Shown one piece after another: positions 10,801-19,672 of a DNA stretch of 64,000 nucleotides. The translations under genes and the position numbers were made by a program. The stretch comes from Paulinella micropora (Eukaryota; Cercozoa; Imbricatea; Euglyphida; Paulinellidae), in the NCBI GenBank assembly GCA_019918135.1, contig WBZZ01004845.1, positions 62,001 to 126,000 on the forward strand. Reading direction: 5' to 3'. The notes below the pieces were generated by a model. It saw nothing but the letters and a program-made list of their open reading frames with translations. It made no database searches and was not told where the DNA came from. Every line of letters begins with the position of its first letter. Position 1 is the first letter of the stretch.

Positions 10801-10809
10801 TCCAAGTAA
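4897..10809 (+). CDS. Gag-Pol polyprotein of Cop-C with embedded MYND zinc finger
   Basis: 1970 codons in a single frame, starting at the first ATG after the LTR. Gag-like region to ~300; an extended zinc knuckle at 302-330 (CYNC...C...C...H...CP); a MYND finger at 512-551 (CEAC...CSRC...YC...C...H...C); aspartic protease with D-C-G-S-S at 818 in place of the usual D-S/T-G-A/S; a gag-pre-integrase finger near 981-1014, where I see only one clear His; integrase D1042, D1107 and E1141 (D-x64-D-x33-E); reverse transcriptase with HVDDN at 1649-1653; RNase H acidic residues near 1810, 1855, 1895 and 1944. All catalytic positions are present, so the element may be competent. There is no Gag/Pol stop or frameshift, which is normal for copia. 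Acidic stretches flank the MYND finger. Its role is unknown; MYND domains usually bind proline-rich peptides. Confidence 0.95.
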   Translation: MSASATKDAATVILQGKAPAFIDGIKGRSWDDWFAQARADLSSFECWEYVAPLADVLRWRSEIEAEPAAGAPDAAYGDRKENKREAKAREAKAPADAKAGPGAGDGITLTMQQRRKIIARRAQIFMWLYKALEYGSPAERIVRHLVREPALRPEELVGILRQRYQGNAAHQKQKRNSIVSNWQFNAKDDMMAQLRDFMSHCEFLEDHGEPVSVTLQMQFVKTALAKCAEKHLWKPFLDAQVTNPSLEWDDFEAAFERRVIANEEQRMATKEEAAMWANGHAKVGKSDKGDKGGKSDRPKLECYNCSKGHKYFRCMEKCRIPGHEHVGKSCPTLKDRYRKKIPKEEKPKKDVAANGGRDQGRKGSGAPRNPPAAAVSCMAFDLRRQRRATMVDPVPRYAVGEEEYLAPAADGSGLRVIPKKGEKTCGYAFMAQNETRFVFVAPPESEAEGNQSNGTVNVADFCTVFNNAPLAELHWWKWYYNLRISPDEWEPWASGLSGAEPCGKDTPVPLECEACSVTQLAKPKMCSRCKMVAYCDRGCQRIDYPAHKEFCKWTQNEGKEDWAKVVESGREPRGLGPHSLNETRRRGDVAYRRLLRYCTVRPDVRESVMALQPRYNDILLLMGPPKEANEYVQPSWDILQEAKRHVTSEPERVLLRAKERYFPWVYQLSLIEAATEQALAQRRAGLNTSATTMGRSGGTSDVIAGQGESAYSERRVGRWEEERTVITLEGGGGDPVPRNVMDDEKKPPNTPPTQLVSDNAQDGDVEMTEEGRSMQEGGLHRDGGGTSTGGEEDKEPTAHMAFEDGVMGGQDLYEVYLDCGSSQHMIPIEDALSKIGQEEGVAVRGISGLIKTVAMGDTSFTGMNGEGGQQEVEMGETYVLPTLDRTLFSSGRLQRTGYTIVMQDDEFFVMRKKVMVEACEKILTGSFDADTCQYRFHVANPPGWRKEKKECSPFPECNTAFWSTSMKPSTTVDMSEINGIFHFGETMARQFLKQNGLIPKGKASTLRCDCLACSTTKITKHSSFEGASLTLCAKTGEDWSADGTGRIPFPLYGNTPYCLLFVENVSGYLKGHWNHTRASDIAVKQLAAVRVWSKTQTGNDMKQFRTDKECISNAVKDFLRSEGIEPRLPVRADPNKDAYAEAGIHIVFSLAATLLTARSVPVYFLPLAVDYAIFLINMQARAGAKMTRHEMFYKRPAPPFSILKPFGCLCVYYKGGKKGQEKGVPGVFMGVSTEESAYKVWSYYKGKLVTTADMVVRDSTVHGWPTLYPRGKMASSLQHSFQTANPVREKGAEKGEKPGAFFTASEQRLLDKLLEVVTGEDKNDTGEEGCIVEDVADGPEVFSARDGVPTDEAGVVELVVVGDEGSSSGRPRKVGAGATDGKVGRAAAGAPLPRSGALQGRAGADQKRDARGVPVVWTGNIIDTSNIVAGVRSRKPTKPTNFRSGAYLVTVPIPHREATASGKFNDSRFKDIDKHLRLGAIVERHVSEKPPGQPLVPTRFVDFEKRETVDGPVVDTKSRIAGIGFRQPAWQYDRVDLPTCRVELVWSTCALAVLQDLDIFGMDEESAFPQVKLRVPVWLQPPAGYAPPNVVWEALGGVNGLKPSGHIYWNDRVVPTQKRMGFVQSILEPVMFGRIDPETKKTEVLTYHVDDNIHAAASKASRKEYVEKLKEEWGNVKDLGPVKQFLSLEFEVSRKGGEFYQREYTETLMARFKRSDGRPWMPAKTPWLPEGSKMVPALGEYSPQEIVGSYIYLKASCPESVLPLSYLAEHQSDRSKFDYRAAEQLLRYFLFVKNRGVKFSSNGNRTPEADSDSSLGNGSRMYSRTGGVVFLADGPVMVRASNQKHLATGTQESETYAASEVLHDLESVRNMIRALPWSDENPLKDELMATPTLNVDNQATVCTAPESVFGKKLRHIALRHYHLTEAMRKGEVVMRWVPSADNRADVLSKKIASPSLFKKGADRLSGHQSK

Positions 10810-10932
10810 GCATTACTGAGGATGCTTATGCCTTTGCTCATTAGAGGTGTCCTATGACTCTAGTGATAAGGTTAGAATATATTTGTGACTTCTACCTCAC
10901 TAGTGACTTTATTGGTAACTACCTCTGAAATT

Positions 10933-10940
10933 AGGGGGAG
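10933..10940 (+). other. Polypurine tract of Cop-C
   Basis: AGGGGGAG lies directly before the 3' LTR. In LTR elements this RNase H-resistant purine run primes plus-strand synthesis. The 120 bases between the Gag-Pol stop (10809) and this tract hold nothing else I can support. Confidence 0.8.
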
Positions 10941-11233
10941 CTTTACATTACAATAACGGTTAGAATAATTTCTGACAGCAGTTACTCGTGATATGACAGT
11001 TACGTCATTTATTATATGTCGATAGGACTGATTTACCAATTATTTACGACTGACCTAATTAATGAATTTGGCATTGTCAGCCAGTCACATGTTATGGTTT
11101 TGCCGCCTTCAGTTTGGCGGCAATAATTTTACTCAATAAATCTCTCACAATCTGTTCAACTGCGAACTACCAAAGTGTCCCGGTCTTCAACCCGGCCTCT
11201 GTCAACTAAGCTACCGGATTTATAAATACATTG
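10941..11233 (+). repeat. 3' LTR of Cop-C
   Basis: Direct repeat of 4600-4892, with about five substitutions. It is bounded on the left by the polypurine tract and on the right by the second GAAGA target duplication at 11234-11238. It carries the same antisense tRNA-half-like stretch (11182-11218). Confidence 0.92.
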
Positions 11234-11453
11234 GAAGACCACCGAGATTCGAGCGGACATCTTCACCAAGGCCCTCCCGGCACTCGCCCATCGCATTTTC
11301 AATGACCAGTTGACCGTCCCGCTGGACAAGTACTTGCGCCCGGACGAAGATGCACCCCCGCGCATGCCCCGCCTGTACTCCGTCATCCCCGAGCTGGGAC
11401 AATTCGCGACCAAGCGCCCCCGTCGAAAAGCAAAGAAGGCCAATCCCGTCTGA
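11234..11453 (+). pseudogene. Cop-B: RNase H C-terminus, resuming after Cop-C
   Basis: Straight after the Cop-C LTR the DNA encodes a frame through TEIRADIFTKALPAL, the copia RNase H C-terminal signature (ADIFTKAL with the last acidic residue), then a Pro/Arg/Lys-rich tail ending KAKKANPV and a stop at 11451-11453. It is in phase with the Cop-B frame ending at 4599 once one target copy is removed. Cop-F has a very similar tail (RRARKKAQRSKNKSSP) near 48865. Confidence 0.85.
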
Positions 11454-12412
11454 CCGCTTACAAACTAATGTTACAGCCGCATTCTAGATTTAGCTCAACT
11501 AATAATAGCTATTCGCGAACGCGCCCATTGACTGATGTTACTCCTTGCGTTTCATCGCAATTCGTAATTATGTGACATTCAACATGTCCGACTGCAACTA
11601 ACCTCAGCAGTGTAAATATAAATTAGGGACAATAATCAGAATTCGCTGTCTAGCGTAACCCTGTTAATTCCTACATACCAGAATAGAGTACTGAATGTAA
11701 TTAGATGTCATACTCATATTTCTGAATGTTAATGTTAAATTTCATATCATGATTACGCTTTCCCCTTCATGAACATACTTATACATGACTTTTTTTTTTC
11801 ACAAACTATACCTCATGCGCCACCGCAAATGTTCATCCTTTATATCGTATACGGATATATTGTCCGGGGGGAGTGTTATTATCATATCTTCATATATTAT
11901 ATGCTTCGGATTTCCCTCATACCTGTATTAAATACATCAGTAACGGTTATTATAATTCCTGTAATTAACGGATAATTTAAGCGACTCTGAATAATGTTTT
12001 CCATATCGCTACCTGTATTTTGCCACTTTACATTTGCAATTTCCAATATCTAACGACTTCACATCTCTAAACTGACCTAGCTTGGTACCTTTTGCCTAAT
12101 CATATGTCTTAGTTAACAGTTCGTCCCGTAACTTTTATAGGCAATAGACAATATCGGCAGGCACGCTCCCAAGCAGGCACGGGGTCAGTTCAGAGAGCGG
12201 TTTCTACCCTTTGTCGTTTTCATTATTAGTAAAATACTGTTCTAGGTAAACAAGTCCTTTCGAAGTTCCTTCCGGTTTCGACCTTTTAATCGTTTAAGTG
12301 AAACTAAGTCATGGCATATCTATATTGCAAAGTTACAATATTTACATTGAAAAGTGGAAATATATATATTGCCAAAAATCAATATGTATATTGCCAAGGT
12401 GCAATATCTACA
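11454..12412. other. Non-coding tail of Cop-B: polypurine tract and probable 3' LTR start
   Basis: About 400 bases after the Cop-B stop are AT-rich and non-coding. At 11866-11873 there is GGGGGGAG followed by TGTTATTATCATATC from 11874, which looks like a polypurine tract abutting an LTR beginning TG. The same junction occurs on the minus strand of Cop-F at 48406-48391, supporting a related 3' LTR. I could not find the far end. From about 12320 to 12410 the sequence repeats GCAATAT-like words, as also seen at 13.48-13.75 kb. Confidence 0.55.
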
Positions 12413-13335
12413 CTATAAGCGGCCTGGCAATCTCCCAGTTGCAATATTTATATTAGATTGACAGGACCACGAGGTAAAAATTCTTTCCAACAGCAAGAAT
12501 ACATAAGTTTTCCCACTTCCTACAACACGAACTGGAAATCTGTACTTTGCCAATCTGAAACTCGAACTTACAATGCTTAGCGTGTCTCGGTGATCAAAAG
12601 ATCCCGAGTGAGATCTATGGATCCCTTCCAAAACAGAAACAAGGCTACAGAGATCTTGGGATCATCTTGTGTGTTCGCAATCGCTCTGTACATGGGATAT
12701 GAACAAAGAAGTTTGTGTATTCAGCATGTGCTTCGGTCATCCACTGTATATTCATGTAGGGGTCGTTCAGGAGGGGAAAAAATTGATAGGGGAAAATCTT
12801 TTGCCAGCCTGTAACCAGGCAGGGCACAAAAGCATTTCTTCTGCCGCAAAAACCGGGGCGTGCCTGCATGGGATTCACTCACATCAAGGTACTTGCTAAA
12901 CTTTAAGCTCCACGCGTCACTCAGGTCTCCACACTCAATTCCAGAAACCCCTTTCCAAACATCGCACACAGCCGACACACATACATCTCCTCCACAACCT
13001 ACATCTATAAAATAGGCTTCCTTTTTCACTCGAGCAGGAATTGCTCCCAAACAGGTCGCTAGAGACTGAGGGGTCAGCGTCCCTCCGATCCCGTCTCCGC
13101 ACACTCCTAGGTCATTCTGAGACAAAGGCGCTCTGCATTGCCGTAACAATCGCAACTGCCAGGCAGGTGCTTTCGTAACAAACCTATGGTTAGATGCATT
13201 GCAGCCCGGAGAAGTAAATATTTTCCGCGACAATAGGTTGGCTGTCCAACAGGACTTGCAAACCCACTTAGGCATCCAGGCATCCACTTCGACACCAACT
13301 CCAGACGTCTTGTGGTGGTCGAGACATGCACACAC
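12413..13335 (-). pseudogene. Degenerate gene: zinc-ribbon-like part plus SAM-methyltransferase-like part
   Basis: The minus frame 13335-12721 (204 codons) begins with WVCKSCWTANLLS..., a Cys-x2-Cys followed by a further Cys and His, like a zinc ribbon. It continues into KKEAYFIDVGCGGDVCVSAV and GVSGIECGDLSDAWSLKFSKYLD. That resembles motif I of class I methyltransferases (hydrophobic-D-x-G-x-G) and a following acidic strand, as in DOT1-like or small-molecule methyltransferases. Two further minus frames (12878-12645, ending with a NIQWMTEAH segment, and 12631-12413, with GSGKTYVFLLLER) may be its frameshifted C-terminus. It sits between copia elements and could be a host gene fragment or retroelement cargo. 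Motif I lacks one Gly compared with the usual form. Function is a guess. Confidence 0.4.
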
Positions 13336-13380
13336 GAGAAAATATCACTTAAATAAAAACAAATATTACGCAAACCGATA

Positions 13381-13385
13381 CAACG

Positions 13386-13424
<39 letters not shown>
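13381..13424. repeat. (AAC)n microsatellite
   Basis: About fourteen AAC/CAA triplets with one early interruption, followed by an AAC-rich stretch to about 13455. A similar (AAC)n lies at 53203-53236, also beside a copia remnant. Confidence 0.9.
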
Positions 13425-13425
<1 letters not shown>

Positions 13426-13476
13426 GTTGAACAATAACAACAGCAACAACAACCAAAAAACGTCTATTTCTGATTT

Positions 13477-13790
13477 GGCAATATTTATAATGATAACTGG
13501 CAATATATTAATAATTGGCAGTATTGATATCGATATTTAACATTATTACTATTCAGACTTCGCAATATTTATATTGATGTTTGGCGAAGTATATATTCAA
13601 ATATACAATATATATATTGATATTTGGCAATATTTATATTATCATATTTAGCATTATTTATATTGATATTTGGCAATATTTATATTGATATTTGGCAATA
13701 TTTGTATTCAGATTTAGCAAAATTTATATTGATGTATGACAAAATTTATATTGATGTATATATCAATCGTATCAAGGAAAGAGTATATAT
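13477..13790. repeat. AT-rich minisatellite with unit TTTGGCAATATTTATATTGA
   Basis: Units of about 21-24 bases (TTTGGCAATATTTATATTGA and variants) are repeated roughly ten times, degenerating at both ends. The tract ends with two copies of a TATATCAATC(G/A)(T/C)ATCAAGGAAAGAG-type unit near 13755-13810. Any open frame through it is an artefact of the repeat. Related words occur at 12320-12410 and, more diffusely, at 52720-52850, so the motif may belong to copia LTRs of this genome. Confidence 0.75.
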
Positions 13791-13819
13791 CAATCACATC
13801 AAGGAAAGAGGAAGCTAAG

Positions 13820-14756
13820 GTTAAGAAAGAGGAGGATGAAGATGCATCTGCATAACCGCCAACCATCATACCTACTGAACAAAAATCTGAGATGCGAATG
13901 GCGACTGGGAGGAACAAGCCCAAGCCGCTATTTGCATTAAGATTTAGTGAACAGTATTATGAGCAACAAAAGAAAGCAAGGTTGAATAGGCTCCTATATG
14001 CTTTCTTACTTCAATCTTGCGCTCATGATAGGAAAGTGATGGCTATTATGAGACAAGGGGGAACCGATGGGGTAGCCTGCTTCTTGGCCCTCAAGAAATA
14101 TTATGGGGGGCTTGACCTCATAAAGTTTGAAGGACCAAGAAGCAGTCTATCACTCTTACCCAAAGGAACCCAGTGAGGTGAGCACTTGGCTAGCTAACTA
14201 AACTACCCTTTTGAAGAAGCAGGAAAGTTTATGGGAGCCATTCCTGAGATCATGAAAACCGATATGATCATGAGGAAGCTCAAACACATGCAACCTTTTA
14301 AAAGGTACCATCAAAACACCTGGCAAGCTTTACTCCCTGACCAGAGACCTAACCTTGAGGAGTTCTTAAAGGTTATAGAGCAACTCGCTCAAGGTCATGT
14401 CTCTCAGGGTAAGTCTATACTTATTACGGTTCCGGAAGCTCTAAGTCTGACCCTATCACTATCAATTTGGTGGGGGCAGCTAAGAGCAAAAGGAACTCCA
14501 AACTACCTCAGGCAAGAACTAGCACTCAAGCAGGGGGAGAGGAAGGCGTGTGTTGGAACTGCCTCTCCCCCGACCATAGGATTGTTTTCTGTCTTGTTAA
14601 ATGCCAACTGACTGACTGTCCTAACGATGGACACGGTCCCTTAGAATGTCCTCTTAGAAGACGAGCTAGGGTGTCTGATAAAGGACAAGTAAGAGAGAGG
14701 GATAAGGACAGACAGTCGGAGAAGACAGACAGACAAGACAAGAGAGAGGAGACAAG

Positions 14757-14787
<31 letters not shown>

Positions 14788-15009
14788 GAGAGCAGCAAGG
14801 AGAGTAGAAAGCTGAAAGCATCTGATTTCATAAAGAAGAAGATGATAAGTTTGAATGCTGAGTCCCCTTCCTCTTCCTCTTCTTCCTCTTCAGAGAGTGA
14901 CGAAGAAGAAGACCCAAGTGTACCAGACAACCTTGAGCCTTCTCTAGGTCAGACACAGAATCGGAAGACGAGGGAGAGGTGGGGTACATCCATCATATGG
15001 CTATCATGA
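13820..15009 (+). pseudogene. Cop-H: copia Gag with zinc knuckle (frameshifted)
   Basis: Frames 13892-14176 and 14231-14611 encode a Gag-like helical region (LKKYYGGLDLIKFEGPRSS, then MRKLKHMQPFKRYHQNTWQALLPDQRPN). Frame 14467-15009 follows with a zinc knuckle CWNCLSPDHRIVFCLVKC and a second Cys/His cluster ending GHGPLECPLRRR. It then becomes highly charged: Lys-rich (an AAG repeat near 14759) then Ser/Asp/Glu-rich. Frameshifts separate the pieces. The bipartite knuckle resembles those of Cop-C, D, F and G. Confidence 0.65.
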
Positions 15010-15311
15010 TGATGAGAAGAGAGGGAGAGGAAGAAGAGTGAGACAACGAAACACACGAACCCACCCTCTCACATACACCCCACACACCGCTTTTGCCACA
15101 CGCATTTGTGCCACCTGACGCAGAAGACAGAGGTGAGGATGAGCGAGAGAGTGGTGTGCGAGGGGGAGATGAGGACAAGCATGCATCATCTATTCAAAAC
15201 ACCTCCACACACACTCGCCCCGCCACCCCTTCACGAGAATAACTTTTTTACGTCCCTTGATATGGCTGGCGACCCCACTCCTCTTAACCAGATCATACCA
15301 CTGGAAGAGAA

Positions 15312-15953
15312 GTGGGCACTCGACGTACCAGGGCAGGTTACGTACAAATGCTCGTGAAAGGGCTGCATCCCATACACATTTGTGAGGTAGGTGGCCCACC
15401 CCTCAACCTCCACGGCAAACCGATACGTAAGGATAGTTGTCATGTCACTAGTAGTAAACAGTGCGAGGCGACAGTGCTTGACACTGGTATTCGGTGCTCG
15501 TGGAGTTTGGGGGCAGCGAGAAAAGGGGCAAAGGGTGGGGAGTGTGCAGCTAGGTTAGTAGAGCATGACTTCTGTGGCAAGCACCTTGAGCAAGAGAGAA
15601 AGAGAGGGGAAATACTAGCGAAGTATAGGCAGAAATCGAACTTAGGTCCTCTTACCCCTTACCATGCTCTTACTATCGGACCCGCTACCTTATTCACTAA
15701 AATCTCCCTATGGAGACAGCACGTAGTGACTCATCCCTCACCTAACCCTACTCCATCCTCTACTACTACCACTATACCGACTACTACTACAAAGAACATA
15801 CGTAGGAGAGAGATGGGAGTAGGGAGTAGAGGGGGTAGGTGTAGGGATAGGACGGTTCGTGCCTCTTACCTCTGTGTTGTCCCCATCTCAAGCACAACCC
15901 ACACCCCAAGCACAGCCCTTAAGTGTGTTGTCAGCACCCCTTGTACCACATAA
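15312..15953 (+). pseudogene. Cop-H: accessory C-C-C-H zinc-finger region between nucleocapsid and protease
   Basis: The frame contains KQCEATVLDTGIRCSW, then a spacer, then FCGKHLEQ. This matches the compact pattern C-x(8-10)-C...(Y/F)C-x2-H of a small zinc-binding domain known mostly from uncharacterised eukaryotic and large-virus proteins. The rest of the frame is Thr/Pro-rich and probably disordered. A matching finger occurs at the same relative position in Cop-E (20691-20812), which argues it is a real component of this copia lineage. Function unknown. Confidence 0.5.
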
Positions 15954-15982
15954 CACACCTGTGACGTCTGTGTTGTTAACTC

Positions 15983-16489
15983 ATGCACCCTGTGTCTCGT
16001 GTTGTATCTGTCCAACCTGAAAGAGAGCCAGGAGAAACCCCAAACAACCAACCAACCGTTCCTATGACCTCCGAACGGGGGAAAGTAGGGCCGGTAGAGG
16101 GTAAACAGGCGTTGGGCAGTGGGGGACTTCCCCCCATTGAAGAGTTACAACGACTTCTCAATGCCCTCGCCCAAGGTTTTAAGCATAGGACAGTGAAAGA
16201 TGGACAGATCGTAACTAGAAGTGGGGAGTACGATGAGTTTTACACTGAGTTGTATTATGCGATACATGACTGCATAATAACTATGGCTACCAAACACAAA
16301 GATCCATTCGCACGTGGCATTGTTTCTTCTTTTCCTTACATGTTGATGGAAATAGAGGAACTTGAAGCCGTGTTTGGGGGGGGAAGACACCACCGGAAGA
16401 GGATGAAACGACGGATAGTTCTCAGACCGACGACACCACCATCAACACACAAAGCACAAACACCACAACACAAGACAACTCACTGCTGA
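15983..16489 (+). pseudogene. Cop-H: linker region before protease
   Basis: 168-codon frame with a low-complexity N-terminus and a helical middle (PPIEELQRLLNALAQGF, then EYDEFYTELYYAIHDCIITMATKHKD) ending in a basic segment. Not recognised as a known domain. Position between the accessory finger and the protease of Cop-H suggests a Gag-Pol linker, matching in place the 20.9-21.8 kb segment of Cop-E. Confidence 0.45.
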
Positions 16490-16502
16490 ATGTCCTGTTA
16501 CG

Positions 16503-16832
16503 TTGATGGGGAATGAGACTGACAGCGACATTAAAGCTAGTAGTATTGTGTGGGTAGATGATAGTGGTGCTAGTGAAACGCAGTCCCCCGACAAATCCAC
16601 ATTCGTCAAACTTGTGAGGGCCCCACAGAAGTTCAGAATTGCAAAAGGAAGCATTAGGACTGAGTATAAAGGCAAGGTTCAAATGAACCTCTTGGGGTCC
16701 CACGGGGATGAAGTCTGTGTATTTGATTCGCATACTAAAGTATGGGCTAGTCGCAACCTCAGCATGGGTACTCTTTATCGCAAAACTCACAGAAAAATGG
16801 AGGGCGAGGGGGACATGCAGGTAGATCAATAG
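16503..16832 (+). pseudogene. Cop-H: copia aspartic protease
   Basis: Contains IVWVDDSGASETQSPD, the copia retropepsin signature D-S-G-A-S, followed by strands FRIAKGSIRTEYKGKVQMNL and a tail LSMGTLYRKTHRK. The frame ends at 16832, after which the DNA is best read on the other strand as Cop-G, so Cop-H is truncated here and lacks integrase and RT in this window. Confidence 0.75.
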
Positions 16833-16839
16833 GTAACAT

Positions 16840-18450
16840 ACCGTTATCCTGACAGAGGACGCAAGAGTTGCAAAAGTTGGGAGTTCCACTCTGCCATCCG
16901 GCTGGCAAAATGTTGAAACGAAACCTGATTGACCAGTAGTCCATCTCTGCATATTTGGCGTGATTGAATGCATGGTGGACATGTCCTGCATAAAAACTGG
17001 GCGCATCCGGGAAGATGGGGTGGGACTCTGACGACTCGAGTAGGGACTCTGGGTTGCGTAAATCCGGGGGAATCCTCTTTGAGCAACGGGTTTGTGGAAA
17101 ATGCCAAGGGTCACCGGAAAGCTTTTTGCCCACGGCCAACAGGCGTGAGGTCTTCCTCAGTTAGCCATTCGAGATTGGGCTTTAGGGGAATAAGCTTTGC
17201 GTTTGGATACCAGGGGTCTTCCCTTGGAAAGACGTAAGACTTTGGGGCGTCCACCCTCCACTCCGGTGGCCAGTGTAGAGGTGGGACTGGGAAGCCTTGG
17301 GGTTCTCCCATTTTCCGGTATAAGCGTTGGATGTATACAAAAACATTGAGCTTGGTTTGAAAATCATTCAAGTTGCTGAGCATGAGAAAGACTTTCCCAC
17401 GAAATTTCTTGTGGTCTGCAGGTGGGATCGTTGATGAAGTCTTGATGAGGATTGACGACTCCGAACGCTGCGGGGACCGGGTCTTCTGGATCATAGCTAG
17501 CAGAGAACCGCGTAGTGCTAGATCGGGCGGATAAGGGACTGGCGGGTCGATCTGGGTGGTCGGCTCCTTGTGCCGTAGTTCCTCAACGGGGGTTGGACCG
17601 GAGGATGATGATGATGACGATGCGGCTTGTGGAAACAGCTGTCGGGCTGTTTCGGTTGAAGCCTGAGGGGCCGAAGAAGATCGTGGGGTGCAGGTGGCAC
17701 TCAATGAGAAGTGGTAACCCCGGGCATGGTGTTGGGCGGTAGACGCTCAACATTGGCAAATTGGAGTTGTATGTCAGCGAGATCTTTTTCTTCTTCCTGC
17801 CTTAGTTCTTCTTCGTATTCCGCTAAATCGTCGTCTTGCATAAGACCACACCAACCGTCGTCGTTGTCAGTGCTGTCTAAGTCTTCGACGGTTTGCCCTT
17901 AATCTGCTCTTCGACATCTTCCGCGAAGTGCACCCGGTTCCGGGTAGGGGAACGACCACCGTCTCGTTGGCTACGTCGAGGTGGGTTCGGGCTGCGGGAA
18001 CTTTGTGGACTTCGGGGTCGGTACGGGCTCTGAGAACGACGAGGGCTCTGTGAATGAGCGACTACGTGCATTTCCGTAAATCTCGCGACCGATCGGGCAG
18101 TCGTAAGGACGATGCCAAGGATGTTGGCCGCAAGATTTTTGGGGTGGCGGTAAAGGTACGCACTTGTTTTGACAGTCCCTAACCTTATAGGGTCCTCGGC
18201 AACTGTGGCATTTTATTGCTCCCTTCTCTCTGCTGTCGGGGGCGTAGTACAAAGGTATCTTTTTCTCCTCTGAGAGAGAAAGTTTACCTACGTTGTCAGA
18301 GAGTTTGTCAGCTTGCGTCAATGATTTGACGTAACTGCAAAGTTGTCGAAAGGTGGGTCTGCCAACGTCTTCAAGTGGAGTGTAATACGTCGGAGATATA
18401 CCGTAACCGAGAATTTCCGTTACTGGATTTGTCCTTTGTGGCAAATTCAC
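16840..18450 (-). pseudogene. Cop-G: copia gag and zinc-binding region, decayed
   Basis: Minus-strand pieces in order: 18450-17971 with a nucleocapsid-like cluster CHSCRGPYKVRDC...C...CGQHPWHRPYDCPIG; 18071-17877, Ser/Arg/Pro-rich; 17704-17111, a 197-residue region with LMLSNLNDFQTKLNVFVYIQRLY that I do not recognise; 17139-16759 with HVHHAFNHAKYAEMDYWS followed by FCNSCVLC, which fits the HHCC gag-pre-integrase module. No protease motif is obvious. It is convergent with Cop-H, the two meeting near 16835. Confidence 0.55.
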
Positions 18451-18931
18451 GTAAACCTATTCTCTGCCGGCCCTCCTTGTCATTTGCCTAATATATTACC
18501 ATATTTCTTTACGAGTACAGGAAGGATGTGCAACTTACAGTTGCACAATCTACAATTCATCCTTTCTAGACCTTCTTGATTTATCTAGATTAGAGTTGGT
18601 CTCCGTCGGGACCTTTGTAGACCAACCAATTATAGAACGGATAGCAATAGATGGAACGGATAGGAATCGTAGTTCTTGTGCTCAAGCAGCACTGTTTGTA
18701 TTCAGTATTAAAAGGTAAACAAACTGCAAAAGTGAACTGAGAACACTCGGAATAAATAACGGAATAGCAATACTGGGTCGCCTGTATTGACTAGTTATTG
18801 CTTATAGAGTGTGGTCAATTGCTTCACGACATTGTCGACGCTCTGCGCAAAACACCTTTTAATCCGGCAAGTACCATTGCCCGTAGTCTAGTAGGTCTTC
18901 CGGCTCGGAAGAACTGCTACTCTGTCGGTTA
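18451..18931. other. Non-coding gap between Cop-G and Cop-E, with a perfect hairpin
   Basis: No supportable gene. It contains an 8-bp perfect inverted repeat TGTGCAAC-TTACA-GTTGCACA at 18527-18547, flanked by a weaker outer repeat (GAAGGAT / ATCCTTT), which could be an LTR feature or a cryptic terminator. Possible LTR remnants of either neighbour, but no duplicate copy was found to prove it. Confidence 0.4.
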
Positions 18932-19654
18932 ATGAGCCTTGCACGCGAGAAGACGGGCAAGAAAAACCATATAAACAGCATTCCTGAGCTTGAACAGGTC
19001 TTTGAGGACCGGTTTCAAACTTGGGAATTCACGTTTAAGATGGTAGCAACCTCTGAGAGTTCACAGCTGGGAGACATAGTCAGTTTCATAGCAAAGCATC
19101 CAAAGAAAGCTCAGAAAGGTACCCATGGGATGAGTCAGCGTTCAGAGTAGATGAACAGTACAGTACAGAGTCAGACACTAGCGATAGTGACTCAGCATCA
19201 GGTACAGAATCTAAGACTAAGACAACATCCCCCGAAGTGGGTAAGAAGACAACAGACGCTGAGGCCTCTAAAGCAAAAAAGAGCCAAGATGCAAGAATAC
19301 GACCGAAAGAAAGAACGAAGTAGGTCAAAGAAAGAAAGAAGAGCGAGAAGACGTAAGTTAAAAGAACGCAAAGAACACGCAAAGGCCATGCGTAAGCTGA
19401 GCCTTTACGTTTCTGTTGCCTTCAAGCATCCAACACTCATAGCTTTATGCATGACTGTCTCCGATTGCAACCCTATACGCATGATGGTGCTTGTCAAGCG
19501 CCGGTATGGGGGTGCCAACGCAGCAGGAATGATAAAGCGTATGCTGGTTTTCATTTCATCCTACCCAAGAGGGGACACTGAGTTGTGGCTGGATAGAAAT
19601 AGGTATCTTAACGAGTGTATTCAAAGGGATTACGGGGGTAAAATTCCGGACTAA
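18932..19654 (+). pseudogene. Cop-E: Gag region (frameshifted)
   Basis: Frames 18932-19150 and 19151-19654. The second holds a strongly basic helix (KKERSRSKKERRARRRKLKE) and then MRKLSLYVSVAFKHPTL..., ending DYGGKIPD. The MRKLSLYVSVAFKHPT segment recurs, at DNA level too, at 47002-47049 beside the Cop-D LTR. Gag assignment rests on position immediately before a nucleocapsid-type zinc knuckle frame and on helix-rich composition. Confidence 0.5.
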
Positions 19655-19672
19655 TTCTTTTCTTCTTTCCTC

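Larger units (their letters stand above)
4600..11233 (+). mobile_element. Cop-C: complete Ty1/copia-type LTR retrotransposon
   Basis: A 6.63-kb element with 293-bp direct LTRs, one uninterrupted Gag-Pol frame, a polypurine tract abutting the 3' LTR and a target duplication. The two LTRs differ at only about five positions that I can count by eye, so insertion is recent relative to the surrounding wreckage. The order protease, integrase, RT, RNase H defines copia (Pseudoviridae). It is nested in the RNase H region of Cop-B. Unusual points are the non-canonical LTR ends (CTTTAC...CATTG rather than TG...CA) and a MYND finger in the polyprotein. Confidence 0.93.

Noticed and set aside
13624-13818. 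64-codon frame rich in Ile/Tyr/Leu
   Set aside because: Translation of the AT-rich minisatellite unit; no independent coding signal.
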